From Halorubrum ruber (GTDB taxonomy: Archaea > Halobacteriota > Halobacteria > Halobacteriales > Haloferacaceae): a stretch of 64,000 bases of DNA. The notes under the pieces are model-generated. The model had not been told where the DNA came from, did not search any database, and saw only the letters and a program-made list of their open reading frames with translations. Position numbers and translations under genes: made by a program. Location of the stretch: contig NZ_CP073695.1 of the NCBI RefSeq assembly GCF_018228765.1, positions 2,837,218-2,901,217 on the forward strand. Reading direction: 5' to 3'. Numbering within the stretch: position 1 is the stretch's first letter; every line of letters starts with the position of its first letter. Shown here piece by piece: positions 1 to 9,008 of the stretch.

Positions 1-615
1 CTGGGACAGATCGACCCGCTCACGTTCGTCCTCGTCGTGTTCACGTTCTTCTTCGTCGACTTCTTCGACACCGCCGGGACGCTCATCGGCGTCTCGCAGT
101 TCGGTGACTTCCTCGACGAGGACGGCGACCTCCCGGACATGGACAAGCCGCTGATGGCCGACGCGGTGGGGACGACCGCCGGCGCGGTGCTCGGCACCTC
201 CACGGTGACGACGTACATCGAGTCGTCGACCGGCGTCGAGGAGGGCGGCCGCACCGGCCTCACCGCCCTCGTCGTCGCGCTCCTCTTCCTCGCGTCGCTC
301 GCGGTGATCCCCGTCGTCGCCGCCATCCCGGCGTACGCCTCCTTCATCGCGCTGATCGTCGTCGGCGTGATGATGCTCCAAGGGCTCGTCGAGGTCGACT
401 GGCAGGACCCGGCGTGGGCCGTCTCCGCGGGGCTCACGGTCACCGTGATGCCGTTCGCCTACTCCATCGCCGACGGACTCGCGGCCGGCATCGTCGCCTA
501 CCCGCTGATCAAGGTCGCGGTCGGCGAGTACGACGAGGTCGCGCTCGGGCAGTACGTCATCGCGGCGCTGCTCGCCGCCTACTACGTGCTCCAGACGCGC
601 GGCGTCATCTTCTAA
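1..615 (+). CDS. NCS2-family purine/xanthine permease, C-terminal part (5' end outside window)
   Basis: The reading frame is open from base 1, so this is the 3' part of a longer gene. The visible 204 residues resemble the C-terminal half of AzgA-like NCS2 transporters, which import adenine, guanine or hypoxanthine with protons across the cell membrane. The segment VDFFDTAGTLIGV followed by GTSTVTTYIESSTGVEEGGR is typical of that subfamily. Several hydrophobic helices follow, and the protein ends at a TAA at 613-615. Which base is transported cannot be told from this fragment. A copy of the composite repeat starts about 45 bp downstream. Confidence 0.85.
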   Translation: MGQIDPLTFVLVVFTFFFVDFFDTAGTLIGVSQFGDFLDEDGDLPDMDKPLMADAVGTTAGAVLGTSTVTTYIESSTGVEEGGRTGLTALVVALLFLASLAVIPVVAAIPAYASFIALIVVGVMMLQGLVEVDWQDPAWAVSAGLTVTVMPFAYSIADGLAAGIVAYPLIKVAVGEYDEVALGQYVIAALLAAYYVLQTRGVIF

Positions 616-660
616 GGCGGTCGACGAGCCGCGACGGCCGTTCCGCACACCGTTTTTGAG

Positions 661-1057
661 CTTATAAAGATCCACGAGCGGGAGCGTCGGCACTTATAAA
701 AGACAGATGCGGTGGCGCGTGCCGACGAGCGGCCGACAGGCCGCGAGTCGCACGCGCGAGGGAGTCGGTGGTCCGGAGCGAAGCGGAGGACCACCGACGA
801 GGCTGGGGAGGCGTGAGGCGCTGTGCGGTCGCGGTCGGGTGGGACTCAAAGGGGCAGTCGCGAGGACGGCGCAGACGACGTAAGCACCGCAGCGAGTGAG
901 CGGAGCGAACGAGCGAGGAGCGCAACGAGTGTGCGCCGTCCTCGCGACTGGGGCTTTGGTGGTGTTCGCCGTCAGTCCGCTCTCAGCTATTTATAAACGA
1001 GCGACTGGGGCTTTGGTGGTGTTCGCCGTCAGTCCGCTCTCAGCTATTTATAATGGC
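661..1057 (+). repeat. Composite structured intergenic element, copy A
   Basis: This copy fills the gap between the permease and the glycerate kinase gene. It opens with TTATAAA motifs, then a hairpin around 760-805, the motif GAGGCTGGGGAGGCGTGAGG, and the motif GGGACTCAAAGGGGCAG. A perfect 19-bp stem follows (left arm 855-873, right arm 932-950) enclosing GACGTAAGCAC. Two tail units come next: 53 bp at 944-996 are repeated exactly at 1001-1053, each ending in TTTATAA. The element points toward the next gene on the same strand, and its last TATA-like box lies about 55 bp before that start codon. Function unknown. Confidence 0.75.
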
Positions 1058-1107
1058 AGAACGCTCTTGAGCTGCCGGCACGCATCCCGACCGAGGCGAC
1101 CGAACCA

Positions 1108-2595
1108 ATGCCCGATCAGTCCGACGAGTTCCGCGTAACCGTCGCCGACCGGGAGCGACACGCGAGCGACCCGGCTCGCGAACTCGCGCTCGACTGCGTT
1201 ACCGCGGGGATCGAGGCGGCCCACCCGGAGCGAGTGGTCGCGGACGCGCTTTCTCTCGACGATGACATCCTGACGGTCACCGCCGTCGACGACACCTCGA
1301 CGACCGTTAACCTCGACGCGTACGATCGCGTCCTCGTCGTCGGCGCGGGCAACGCCGCGGGGCACTTCGCGGCCGCAGTCGAGCGCCTGCTCGGCGACCG
1401 GATCGACGGCGGCGCGGTCGTCACGGACGACCCCGTCGAGACCGATCGAGTCGCGGTCCTGGCCGGCGACCATCCCACCCCGAGCGAGACGGGCGTCGAG
1501 AGCGCCCGAGAGGTCCGCGAGGTCGCGGTCGACGCCGGCGAGGACGACCTCGTGATCGGCCTGATCACGGGCGGCGGGAGCGCGCTGCTGGCCGCGCCCG
1601 CCGAGGGAATCGGGCTCGACGACCTCCGCGAGACGACCGAGGCGCTGCTCGCGAGCGGCGCGACCATCGCGGAGATCAACGCGGTCCGGAAACACTGCTC
1701 GGCGGTGAAGGGCGGACGGCTCGCGCGGGCGGCCGCCCCCGCCGACGTCCTCGGCCTCGCGATAAGCGACGTCACCGGCGACGACCCGGCCGTGATCGCG
1801 AGCGGCCCCCTCTCGCCCGATCCGACGACGTACGCGGACGCGCTCGCGGTGCTCGACCGATACGGGATCGACGCCCCGGCCGCCGCGACCGACCGGCTCG
1901 AACGCGGTGCCGCGGGCGAGCTCGCGGAGACCCCGGGACCGGGCGATCCCCCGTTCGACGGCGACGGCGTCGACATCCGGATCGTCGCAAGCGCGCGCAC
2001 CGCCCTGAACGCCGCCCGCGAGGTCGCCGCGGCGCGCGGGTACGAGCCGCTCGTGCTCTCCTCGCGGGTGCGCGGCGAAGCGGGCGAGGCGGCGAAGACC
2101 CACGCGGCGGTCGCAGAGGAGTGCCACGCGGCCGGCGAGCCCGCAGAGCCGCCCGCGGTCCTCCTCTCGGCCGGCGAGGTGACGGTGACGCTCGGCGACG
2201 ACGCCGGAAAAGGCGGCCCGAACCAGGAGTTCGCGCTGTCGGCCGCGCTCGAACTCGACGCGGCGGGCCCGGACGGCGCGAGAGAGGCGGGCCACGCCGC
2301 GGTCGCCGTCGCGAGCGTCGACACCGACGGGATCGACGGCGCCACGGACGCTGCGGGCGCGCTGGTCGACGACCGCCTCGTCGGGGACGGCCCCGACGGC
2401 GGCGCCGACGATGGCGGCAGCGACGGGTTGCTGGACCGCGAGGCGGCCGCGGACGCGCTCGACGAGCACGACGCGTACCCGCTCCTCGACGAGGTGGGCG
2501 CGCTGCTCCGGACCGGACCGACCGGGACGAACGTCAACGACCTGCGCGCGGTCGTGGTTCCGGGGTCCGGACCGCGTTCGGAAGACACTAAGTAG
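1108..2595 (+). CDS. Glycerate 2-kinase (type II, DUF4147/MOFRL family)
   Basis: A 495-residue protein of the GckA/GLYCTK-like family, which phosphorylates D-glycerate with ATP in the cytoplasm; haloarchaea use it in serine, glycerate or sugar-acid breakdown. The N-terminal DUF4147 domain holds the phosphate-binding region LITGGGSALLAAP near residue 155 and NAVRKHCSAVKGGRLA near 192. The C-terminal MOFRL domain holds KGGPNQEFALS near 370 and DTDGIDGATDAAGALV near 410. Length matches haloarchaeal homologues. The ATG at 1108 follows the tail of repeat copy A. The next gene begins 20 bp after the stop, so the two may be co-transcribed. Confidence 0.85.
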   Translation: MPDQSDEFRVTVADRERHASDPARELALDCVTAGIEAAHPERVVADALSLDDDILTVTAVDDTSTTVNLDAYDRVLVVGAGNAAGHFAAAVERLLGDRIDGGAVVTDDPVETDRVAVLAGDHPTPSETGVESAREVREVAVDAGEDDLVIGLITGGGSALLAAPAEGIGLDDLRETTEALLASGATIAEINAVRKHCSAVKGGRLARAAAPADVLGLAISDVTGDDPAVIASGPLSPDPTTYADALAVLDRYGIDAPAAATDRLERGAAGELAETPGPGDPPFDGDGVDIRIVASARTALNAAREVAAARGYEPLVLSSRVRGEAGEAAKTHAAVAEECHAAGEPAEPPAVLLSAGEVTVTLGDDAGKGGPNQEFALSAALELDAAGPDGAREAGHAAVAVASVDTDGIDGATDAAGALVDDRLVGDGPDGGADDGGSDGLLDREAAADALDEHDAYPLLDEVGALLRTGPTGTNVNDLRAVVVPGSGPRSEDTK

Positions 2596-2615
2596 CGGCT
2601 GGCAAATTCTGCGGC

Positions 2616-3674
2616 ATGCAGACGCTGCTCCTCAACGCGGACGACGTCGACGAGAACGCCGAGATGGACCGCGTGATCGACGCGGTCCGCGGCGCGTTCA
2701 CGGCCTACGAGCGCGGCGACGCGAAGATGCCGGCGAAGTCGTACATCGACCTCCCCGAGTACAACGGCGACTTCCGCTCGATGCCGGCGTACCTCGACGT
2801 GCGCGAGGAGGACGTCGCCGAGGAGACCGCGGCCGGCGACGGGTGGGACGCGGCCGGGATCAAGTGGGTGAACGTCCACACCGACAACCCCGCCGACCAC
2901 GACCTCCCGACCGTGATGGGGACGATGATCTACTCCGACCCGGAGACGGCGTTCCCGCTCGCCGTCCTCGACGGGACGACGCTGACGATGAAGCGCACCG
3001 GCGCGGCCGCGGCGGTCGCGACCGACCACCTCGCCGTCCCCGACGCGAGCAGTCTCGGGATCGTCGGCGCCGGCGTCCAGTCGTACACGCAGCTCGAAGC
3101 GATCTCGACGGTACGAGACATCGAGGAGGTCGTGATCAGCGACCTCGACGAGGCGCGCGTCGCCGACTTCGTCGACGCGTTCGAAGGCCGGTTCGACGTG
3201 CGCGCGGGCTCGATCTCGGAGGCGGGCCACTGCGACGTGCTCTCGACGGTGACCCCCGTCGAGGACCCGATCGTCGGTCCGGACGACGTGGGCGATCACA
3301 CTCATATCAACGCGATGGGCGCGGACGCCGAGGGCAAACACGAGCTCGCGGACGACCTCCTCTTAGACGCTACCGTCGTCATCGACGACCACGAGCAGTG
3401 CACCCACTCCGGCGAGATCAACGTCCCCTACGCCGCGGGGACGCTCACGGACGACGACATCTACGGCGAGATCGGCGAGATCGTCGTCGGCCGCCGCGCG
3501 GGCCGGCCCGGCACGTCAGGCACGCCGGCCGACGCCGACGGCGTGCGCGGCGTCAGCGTCTTCGACTCGACGGGGCTCGCGATCCAGGACGTGGCGGCCG
3601 CGCGCGTCGTCTACGAGCGCGCCGACGAACTGGACAACGGCTACCCGTTCGACCTGCTCGGCCTCGACGGCTGA
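2616..3674 (+). CDS. Ornithine cyclodeaminase / alanine dehydrogenase family protein
   Basis: A 352-residue member of the mu-crystallin/ornithine cyclodeaminase fold, an NAD-dependent cytoplasmic enzyme. Archaeal members include alanine dehydrogenases that interconvert alanine and pyruvate. Supporting segments are the substrate lysine region GIKWVNVH near residue 84, the conserved TLTMKRTGAAAAVATDHLA near 127, and the Rossmann motif GIVGAGVQSYTQLEAIS near 150. The closing region around residue 330 (STGLAIQDVAAARVVYERA) is also typical of the family. It sits 20 bp after the glycerate kinase gene. The substrate (alanine, ornithine or another amino acid) cannot be settled from sequence alone. 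Confidence 0.85.
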   Translation: MQTLLLNADDVDENAEMDRVIDAVRGAFTAYERGDAKMPAKSYIDLPEYNGDFRSMPAYLDVREEDVAEETAAGDGWDAAGIKWVNVHTDNPADHDLPTVMGTMIYSDPETAFPLAVLDGTTLTMKRTGAAAAVATDHLAVPDASSLGIVGAGVQSYTQLEAISTVRDIEEVVISDLDEARVADFVDAFEGRFDVRAGSISEAGHCDVLSTVTPVEDPIVGPDDVGDHTHINAMGADAEGKHELADDLLLDATVVIDDHEQCTHSGEINVPYAAGTLTDDDIYGEIGEIVVGRRAGRPGTSGTPADADGVRGVSVFDSTGLAIQDVAAARVVYERADELDNGYPFDLLGLDG

Positions 3675-3716
3675 ACTCGACGCGTCGCTTTTGCCCCTCC
3701 GTCCCGTATCCGACCC

Positions 3717-4382
3717 GTGAGACTCGTCAGCGTCGCCGCGCTCGCGGAGAACCGCGTGATCGGGAGAGACGGCGAGGTGCCGTGGCCCCACATCGAGGCG
3801 GACGTCAGGCAGTACCGCGAGCGCGTCGCGGGCTCGCCGGTAATCCTCGGCCGCCGCACCTTCGACTCGATGCGCGGCGACCTCCCGGGGAGCCGGCAGA
3901 TCGTCGTGAGCCGCAGCGTCGACGCCGTCGACGCCCCGACCGCGGTCGTCGCGAACGGCGTCGAGGAGGCGCTCGACCTGGCCCGTGACCTTGTCGGGTC
4001 GGCGCCCGCCCCGACGGCGGACGAGGAGGCAGCCGGCCCAACCGCGGACGCCGAGGCGGCCGAAGCGGGCACCGACGCGGACCGGGTCGCCGCCGAGGCG
4101 GACCGAGTCGCCGCCGAGGCAGACCCGATACCCGAGGAGTCGGCGGACGCCGGCGGGACCGGCACCCCCGGAGAGACCGACGATGTCGTCTACGTCCTCG
4201 GCGGCGGCGGGATCTACGAGCTGTTCCAGCCGCACCTCGACGAGATGGTCCTCAGCCACGTCGACGGCGCCTACGAGGGCGATACGCGCTACCCCGAGTG
4301 GGACGAAAGCGAGTGGGAGATCGCGGAGGAAACAGCGTACGACCGGTTCACGCTGCGCGAGTGGGCGCGTCGGGAGCGCTGA
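3717..4382 (+). CDS. folA: Dihydrofolate reductase with an acidic insertion
   Basis: Reduces dihydrofolate to tetrahydrofolate with NADPH. The GTG at 3717 starts [16 protein letters not shown], the usual first strand. DHFR landmarks in order are [15 protein letters not shown] (near 21), [10 protein letters not shown] (near 45), SRQIVVSRS (near 59) and [14 protein letters not shown] (near 159). Halophilic DHFRs are about 160 residues; this one has 221. The excess is a block of about 60 residues (roughly 93-155) made of Ala, Glu and Asp with a tandem [17 protein letters not shown] unit. It falls before the NADPH-binding strand, so it probably forms a surface loop and leaves the core intact. Confidence 0.9.
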   Translation: MRLVSVAALAENRVIGRDGEVPWPHIEADVRQYRERVAGSPVILGRRTFDSMRGDLPGSRQIVVSRSVDAVDAPTAVVANGVEEALDLARDLVGSAPAPTADEEAAGPTADAEAAEAGTDADRVAAEADRVAAEADPIPEESADAGGTGTPGETDDVVYVLGGGGIYELFQPHLDEMVLSHVDGAYEGDTRYPEWDESEWEIAEETAYDRFTLREWARRER

Positions 4383-4417
4383 GCGGCTCTGCCCCCGACA
4401 GGGAACGATAGTCGGGG

Positions 4418-6922
4418 TTACGACCCGTCGGCACGCTCCTCGGCGTACCGTTCGAGCTGCAGGGCGGTGCTGTCGGCGAGCCGTTCGACCGCGGACTCGA
4501 CACCGTGCTCGCGGGCGTCGACGGACGCCTCGGCGACGAGCGTCCGAACCGTGTCGAACGGGCCGATCCGGGCGCCGGTCGTGGCGACCGCGTCCTCGGC
4601 GTCGAGCAGCTGGTTTATCGCGGTGCGGTAGCCGGGGTTCTCGTCGAACCACCCGTCGCGGTCGAGCCGGTCGACCGCGCCCTCGTGGACCGGGAAGTAG
4701 CCGGTCTCGCGGTGCCAGCGCGCCTGTCGCTCCGGCGCCGCGAGCCAGCCGAGGAACGACGCGGCGGCGCGCTGCTCGGCCGGCGACGCGCCGTCCGCGA
4801 CCCACAGCGACCCGCCGCCGACGACGACGCCGTGTCGCTCGTCGGCGACCGGGAAGTAGCCGACGCCGACCGGGAAGGAGGCTCCCTCCCGCACGCCGAC
4901 CATCGAGGAGGTGGAGCCGATCAGCATCCCGGCGCGCCCCTCGTGGAACGCCTCCCGGGCCTGCCCGCGGGCCTCGATACCGGGGTCGTGGTAGAGGCCG
5001 TCGGCCGCCATGTCGGCGATCCAGCGGTAGACCCGCTCGCCGACCGGCCCGTCGAACCGGCTCTCGGTCGGCGTGCCGCCCCGCCCGTTGTCGGCGTCGA
5101 CGAGCGGCTCGCCGGCCTCGGCGAACCACTGCTCGACGAACCACGAGTACGTCGCGAACGTGATCCCCGTCTCGGTCGCGCCGCGCTCGACGAGCTGCTC
5201 GGCGCAGCGGCGGACCTCGTCGAACGTCTCCGGCGGGTCGTCGGGGTCTAACCCAGCGCGCTCGAACGCCGCGCGGTCGTAGTACAGCACGGGCGTCGAC
5301 GCGTTGAACGGCATCGAGTGGAGGACGCCGTCGGTCCGGTAGTAGTTGGCCACGGGGTCGAGCAGGTCGTCGGGCGAGAAGCCTGCGGCCGCGGTGTCGG
5401 GATCGAGGAGGCGCTCGACGGGCATGAACGCCCCGCTGTCGAGCGCGCGCTGGGTGCCGATCTCGTAGAGGTGCGCGATCGCGGGCGGGTCGCCCCGGTC
5501 CGCCGCCGCGAGCGTCGCCTCGAACACGCCGCGGTAGCTCCCCTTCGAGGCGGGCCGGACCGCGACCCCGTCGGTCTCGGCCGCGAACTCGGCCGCGAAC
5601 TCGTCGAGGAGCCGGGCCTTGCGGCCGCCGAACGCGTGCCAGAAGTCGAGGACGACGGCGTCGTCGGCCGCGGCGCCGTCCGCGTCGTAGGCGTCGAGCG
5701 CGTCGTCGAGGGTGCCGGTCCGGTCGGCGAGCGTCGAGGCCCCGGCGGCCACCTCGGCCAGCGACGTCTTCTGCGCGTGCGCGACCGCGGTGGCGTCGCC
5801 GGCGTCCGCGGCCGTCTCCTCCGCGAGGTCGCCGACCGACTCGACCGCGTCGACCACCGCCTCGATCGAGGTCGCCTGGTCGTCGGTGGCGTCGCGGATC
5901 TCCTCGACGCCGCTCGTCGTCTCCTCGACGTCGGCGGCGAGGTCGGTGAACGCCTCCAGCGCCTCCTCGGCGGTAGTTATCCCCTCGTCGGCGCGCTCGC
6001 GCATCTCGGTCATCTCGTCGACGGTCGCGTCCGTCTCGGCGCGCACCGACCGGATCGACGACTCGATCTCGCTGGTCGCGTCCCGCGCCTCCTCCGCGAG
6101 GCTCTTGACCTCCTCGGCGACCACCTCGAAGCCCGCGCCGGCCTCGCCCGCGCGGGCGGCCTCGATCGAGGCGTTGAGCGCGAGGATGTTCGTCTCGTCG
6201 GCGATGTCCTGGATCAGGTCGGTGACGTCCTCGATCGCCGCGACCTCGGATTCCAGCGTCTCGACGCGGTCGAGCGCCTCCTCGGTCCGCTCGTCCACGA
6301 CGCGGAGCTCCTCGATGGCGGCGGTCGCGGCGTCGGTCCCCTCGTCGGTCCGCTCGGCGACGCCGGCCGCGGTCTCGGCCACCTCGTCCGCGGAGGCGGC
6401 GACCTCCTCGGTGGCGGCCGAGACGGTCTGGAGTTCGCTCGTCGCGGCCGCGATGTCGTCGCGCTGGCGGGTCGCGGCCGCCTCGATGTCGTCGACCGCG
6501 GCGTACACCTCGTCGCTCTGCGCCTTCGCGCGGTCGACGTTCGACCGGACGTGTTCGGTCGCGCCCGCCACCTCGTCGCCGAAGCCGTCGACGGCGGAGA
6601 CGGTCTCGGCGACCCCGTCGACGAACTCGTTGAGCGTCGCCGCCAGCGCCGCCGCCTCGCCGTCGGCCTCCTCGGCCGGGAACCGCGCTCCGAGGTCGCC
6701 GTCGGCCAACTGTTCCGCGGCCTCACGGAACGCCGAGACCGGAACGTCGTCGCCCGCGGCGGCGCCGGAGGCCGCCGCCGTCTCGCCGGACGCAACCCCG
6801 CCGTCGGTGGTCGCGTCCGCGTCCGTCGATGCCGCCGAACGGTCCACGTTCGTCGATGCCGTCGAGCCGTCCCCGTCGGCGGAACCCCGCTCGGACCGGC
6901 GTCTCGCGTCGTCACTGTTCAT
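4418..6922 (-). CDS. Methyl-accepting chemotaxis domain fused to an extracellular-type solute-binding domain
   Basis: An 834-residue fusion. Residues 1-60 are a low-complexity acidic/Ser-Thr lead with no signal peptide or membrane helix. Residues about 62-115 resemble a HAMP domain. Residues about 120-400 are a long coiled coil with the conserved chemoreceptor hairpin ([17 protein letters not shown] and [19 protein letters not shown]), which contacts CheA/CheW. Residues about 430-820 match UgpB/MalE-like family-1 solute-binding proteins ([19 protein letters not shown], then [17 protein letters not shown]). Binding proteins of this type normally work outside the cell, but nothing here would export one. 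A soluble chemoreceptor sensing a cytoplasmic ligand is the simplest reading; the ligand is unknown. Confidence 0.85.
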   Translation of the reverse strand: MNSDDARRRSERGSADGDGSTASTNVDRSAASTDADATTDGGVASGETAAASGAAAGDDVPVSAFREAAEQLADGDLGARFPAEEADGEAAALAATLNEFVDGVAETVSAVDGFGDEVAGATEHVRSNVDRAKAQSDEVYAAVDDIEAAATRQRDDIAAATSELQTVSAATEEVAASADEVAETAAGVAERTDEGTDAATAAIEELRVVDERTEEALDRVETLESEVAAIEDVTDLIQDIADETNILALNASIEAARAGEAGAGFEVVAEEVKSLAEEARDATSEIESSIRSVRAETDATVDEMTEMRERADEGITTAEEALEAFTDLAADVEETTSGVEEIRDATDDQATSIEAVVDAVESVGDLAEETAADAGDATAVAHAQKTSLAEVAAGASTLADRTGTLDDALDAYDADGAAADDAVVLDFWHAFGGRKARLLDEFAAEFAAETDGVAVRPASKGSYRGVFEATLAAADRGDPPAIAHLYEIGTQRALDSGAFMPVERLLDPDTAAAGFSPDDLLDPVANYYRTDGVLHSMPFNASTPVLYYDRAAFERAGLDPDDPPETFDEVRRCAEQLVERGATETGITFATYSWFVEQWFAEAGEPLVDADNGRGGTPTESRFDGPVGERVYRWIADMAADGLYHDPGIEARGQAREAFHEGRAGMLIGSTSSMVGVREGASFPVGVGYFPVADERHGVVVGGGSLWVADGASPAEQRAAASFLGWLAAPERQARWHRETGYFPVHEGAVDRLDRDGWFDENPGYRTAINQLLDAEDAVATTGARIGPFDTVRTLVAEASVDAREHGVESAVERLADSTALQLERYAEERADGS

Positions 6923-7047
6923 TCGTCGTCACTCGCCCGCGGGGGTATATAAGAATCAGAGTCGAATTATCCCGGCTGATAGCGGCGGGTGCGGGAGTGG
7001 GGGCGGCCGCGGCGGCGCCGCCGCGAGCGTTCGCCGACCGCGGCGAC

Positions 7048-7839
7048 TCAGTTCGACGCGTCCGAGCCGCCCTCGTCGACGGGCTCGGCGAAGCCGAACC
7101 GCGGCTTGACGTCGGTGACCTCGACCGTGAGCGTCTCGCCCACGTCGCCGTCGACGAACAGCGTGTACCCCTCGACGTAGGCGATGCCGTCGCCCTCGTC
7201 GCCCTCCTCCTCGACGGTCACCTCGACCCGGTCGCCCTCGGCGACCGGCGAGGTCGTGTACCCCTTCGCGACGAGGTACACCTCCGAGGACGAGTCCCGC
7301 GAGGCGGGCGGGGAGACCGTGCGAACGTACTGGAACGAGTCCGCCACGTCGTCGCGGAAGGTGTCGAGGTCCTCCCCTTGGAACACCTTCACGACGAAGT
7401 CGCCGCCGGGCGCGAGCAGCTCGTCCGCGGTGTCCAGCGCCTGCCGCGCGAGGTGGACCGACCGGGCGTGGTCGAGGTTGTACTCGCCGGTCATGTTCGG
7501 CGCCATGTCCGAGAGGACCGCGTCCGCGCCGCCCTCGCCGACCGCCTCGCGCAGGTAGTGGCGGGTGCGCTCCTCGGTCATGTCGCCGCGGAGCGTCTCG
7601 ACGTCGTGCTCGTCGAACTCGTCGATGCGCTGGAGGTCGACGCCGACGACGGTGCCGCCGTCGCCCACCTCCTCGGCCGCGACCTGAAGCCACCCACCGG
7701 GGGCGGCGCCGAGGTCGACCACGGTGTCGCCGGGGGCGAGCAGGTCCGCCTCCTCGGCTATCTGTTTCAGCTTGTAGGCGGACCGGGCGCGGTACCCCTG
7801 CTGTTTGGACCGGTTGTAGTAGTCGTCTTTGCCTGACAT
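7048..7839 (-). CDS. rlmE: 23S rRNA (uridine-2'-O)-methyltransferase RlmE with TRAM domain
   Basis: A 263-residue FtsJ/RrmJ-family enzyme that 2'-O-methylates a uridine in the A-loop of 23S rRNA using S-adenosylmethionine. The N-terminus has the basic RNA-binding stretch YYNRSKQQGYRARSAYKLKQ with the first catalytic lysine. The SAM motif VVDLGAAPGGWLQVA is at about 39-53, the acidic VLSDMAPNMTGEY near 108, and FVVKVFQGED near 148. Residues about 195-255 form a TRAM-like RNA-binding domain, a common haloarchaeal addition. The gene stands alone. Confidence 0.93.
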   Translation of the reverse strand: MSGKDDYYNRSKQQGYRARSAYKLKQIAEEADLLAPGDTVVDLGAAPGGWLQVAAEEVGDGGTVVGVDLQRIDEFDEHDVETLRGDMTEERTRHYLREAVGEGGADAVLSDMAPNMTGEYNLDHARSVHLARQALDTADELLAPGGDFVVKVFQGEDLDTFRDDVADSFQYVRTVSPPASRDSSSEVYLVAKGYTTSPVAEGDRVEVTVEEEGDEGDGIAYVEGYTLFVDGDVGETLTVEVTDVKPRFGFAEPVDEGGSDASN

Positions 7840-8057
7840 GACTACCTCACCGCGTTCCGCGGAGCGTTCTGTGCGGGAATTACGGACGAATCTGCGCTCA
7901 TACCGAGTGAGACGCCGTCGAGGCGGAAAGGGACATCGGATAGCACCGGTCGTCTTGGTGTGGCTTTACACGAGGGGTTCGACTAGAAACGGCGAGTGCG
8001 TACCGAACGTACTCTGATACAGTAGCTCGAACAAATGTGTCGCGATATTACGAACTC

Positions 8058-8065
8058 TTTTATAA
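8058..8065 (+). promoter_or_regulatory. TATA box for the regulator/nucleotidyltransferase operon
   Basis: The sequence TTTATAAT stands in an AT-rich pocket about 23-30 bases before the ATG at 8088. This spacing suggests a leaderless transcript, as is common in haloarchaea. The 250 bp between rlmE and this box hold no other gene that I can support. Confidence 0.5.
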
Positions 8066-8087
8066 TTAGATCGTTTTATTGAGGCAT

Positions 8088-9008
8088 ATGTACACCGAGG
8101 CCGAACTCCGCGTGCTGGCGGCCGCTCAGGGTGAGCCGACGGTCTCGGCCCTCGCCGAGGAACTCGATCGGAGCGTGAACTACGTCTCCGAACTCCTTGA
8201 CCAAATGGAGGAGAAGGGACTCGTTCACACCACCCGATCAGGGAAGACCAAGCACGTCCACCGGTCGAGCGCGAGAGCCATCGAGCTGTACGACCAGTTC
8301 GTTCAGCGGTATCCCCACATTCCCTTCGCGGAACTGCTCGGCGGTGCGACGCTCCGGGTACTGTACCACCTCGCCACCCCGGCATCCCCGACCGACCTCG
8401 CGGAACAGGCCGGCGTTCACCGCAGCACGGTCTATCGGTCGCTCTCGCCGCTCCAGCATCGGGGTCTCGTCTACCGCGACGACGGGCGATTCGCGCTCAA
8501 CGACGAATTCGAAGGGCTGGCAAGGCTGGCCCACGAGTTCGCCCACCACCGGAACCGGAACCGGACCGAGGAACACGCCGACACATACACGATCCTCTGG
8601 GAGTCGCTCGACGAGTTCCTCGTCCAGACTGACGAGCTGATCGGGACGAGCGCGTTCCATATAACCGGGCCAGAGAAGTTCCAAGCATTCGAGCTCCCGC
8701 TACTGGCTCGCAAGCGTCGGTACTACCTGTACTCCGAGTCCACCAATGAGATCTCGCCCGAGGAGCTGTGCTGCCACATGCTGGTCATCGGCGACGACAC
8801 GCGTTCGCGGTCGTACTGTCTCCTGCTGCTCGGCGAGGTAGATGTCGATCGAGACGATCTGCTCGACATCGCCACGACGTACGGCGTCGAGGACGACGTG
8901 CGGGCGCTGCTGGAGTACCTCGACACCGACGGGGAGACGCGAACGGAGAAACTCCCGACGTGGGACGAGTTCCGTGACCTCGCCGACGAGTACGGGGTGG
9001 CAGTATGA
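8088..9008 (+). CDS. Two-winged-helix transcriptional regulator, partner of a nucleotidyltransferase
   Basis: A 306-residue protein with one winged-helix segment at about 8-60 (PTVSALAEELDRSVNYVSEL) and a second at about 85-140 (PTDLAEQAGVHRSTVYRSL). An alpha/beta domain of about 150 residues follows. The ATG at 8088 is preferred because it lies a leaderless distance behind the TATA box. Its stop overlaps the start of the nucleotidyltransferase gene (ATGA, 9005-9008), so the two are translationally coupled. A DNA-binding regulator coupled to a nucleotidyltransferase recalls AbiEi/AbiEii type IV toxin-antitoxin pairs. The assignment as an antitoxin is an inference from gene order. Confidence 0.75.
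   Translation: MYTEAELRVLAAAQGEPTVSALAEELDRSVNYVSELLDQMEEKGLVHTTRSGKTKHVHRSSARAIELYDQFVQRYPHIPFAELLGGATLRVLYHLATPASPTDLAEQAGVHRSTVYRSLSPLQHRGLVYRDDGRFALNDEFEGLARLAHEFAHHRNRNRTEEHADTYTILWESLDEFLVQTDELIGTSAFHITGPEKFQAFELPLLARKRRYYLYSESTNEISPEELCCHMLVIGDDTRSRSYCLLLLGEVDVDRDDLLDIATTYGVEDDVRALLEYLDTDGETRTEKLPTWDEFRDLADEYGVAV

Noticed and set aside
612-1138. Short frames of 60-87 residues across copy A
   Set aside because: They cross hairpins and tail units and have no homology I can see; no sensible start sites.
1116-3341. 741-residue minus-strand open frame and other long frames over the glycerate kinase and dehydrogenase genes
   Set aside because: The products are Arg/Ser/Val-rich with no domain. 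They are by-products of high GC content opposite two clear plus-strand genes.
5318-6952. 544-residue plus-strand open frame opposite the chemoreceptor fusion
   Set aside because: Gly/Val/Arg-rich antisense shadow; the minus-strand protein shows conserved MCP and binding-protein motifs.
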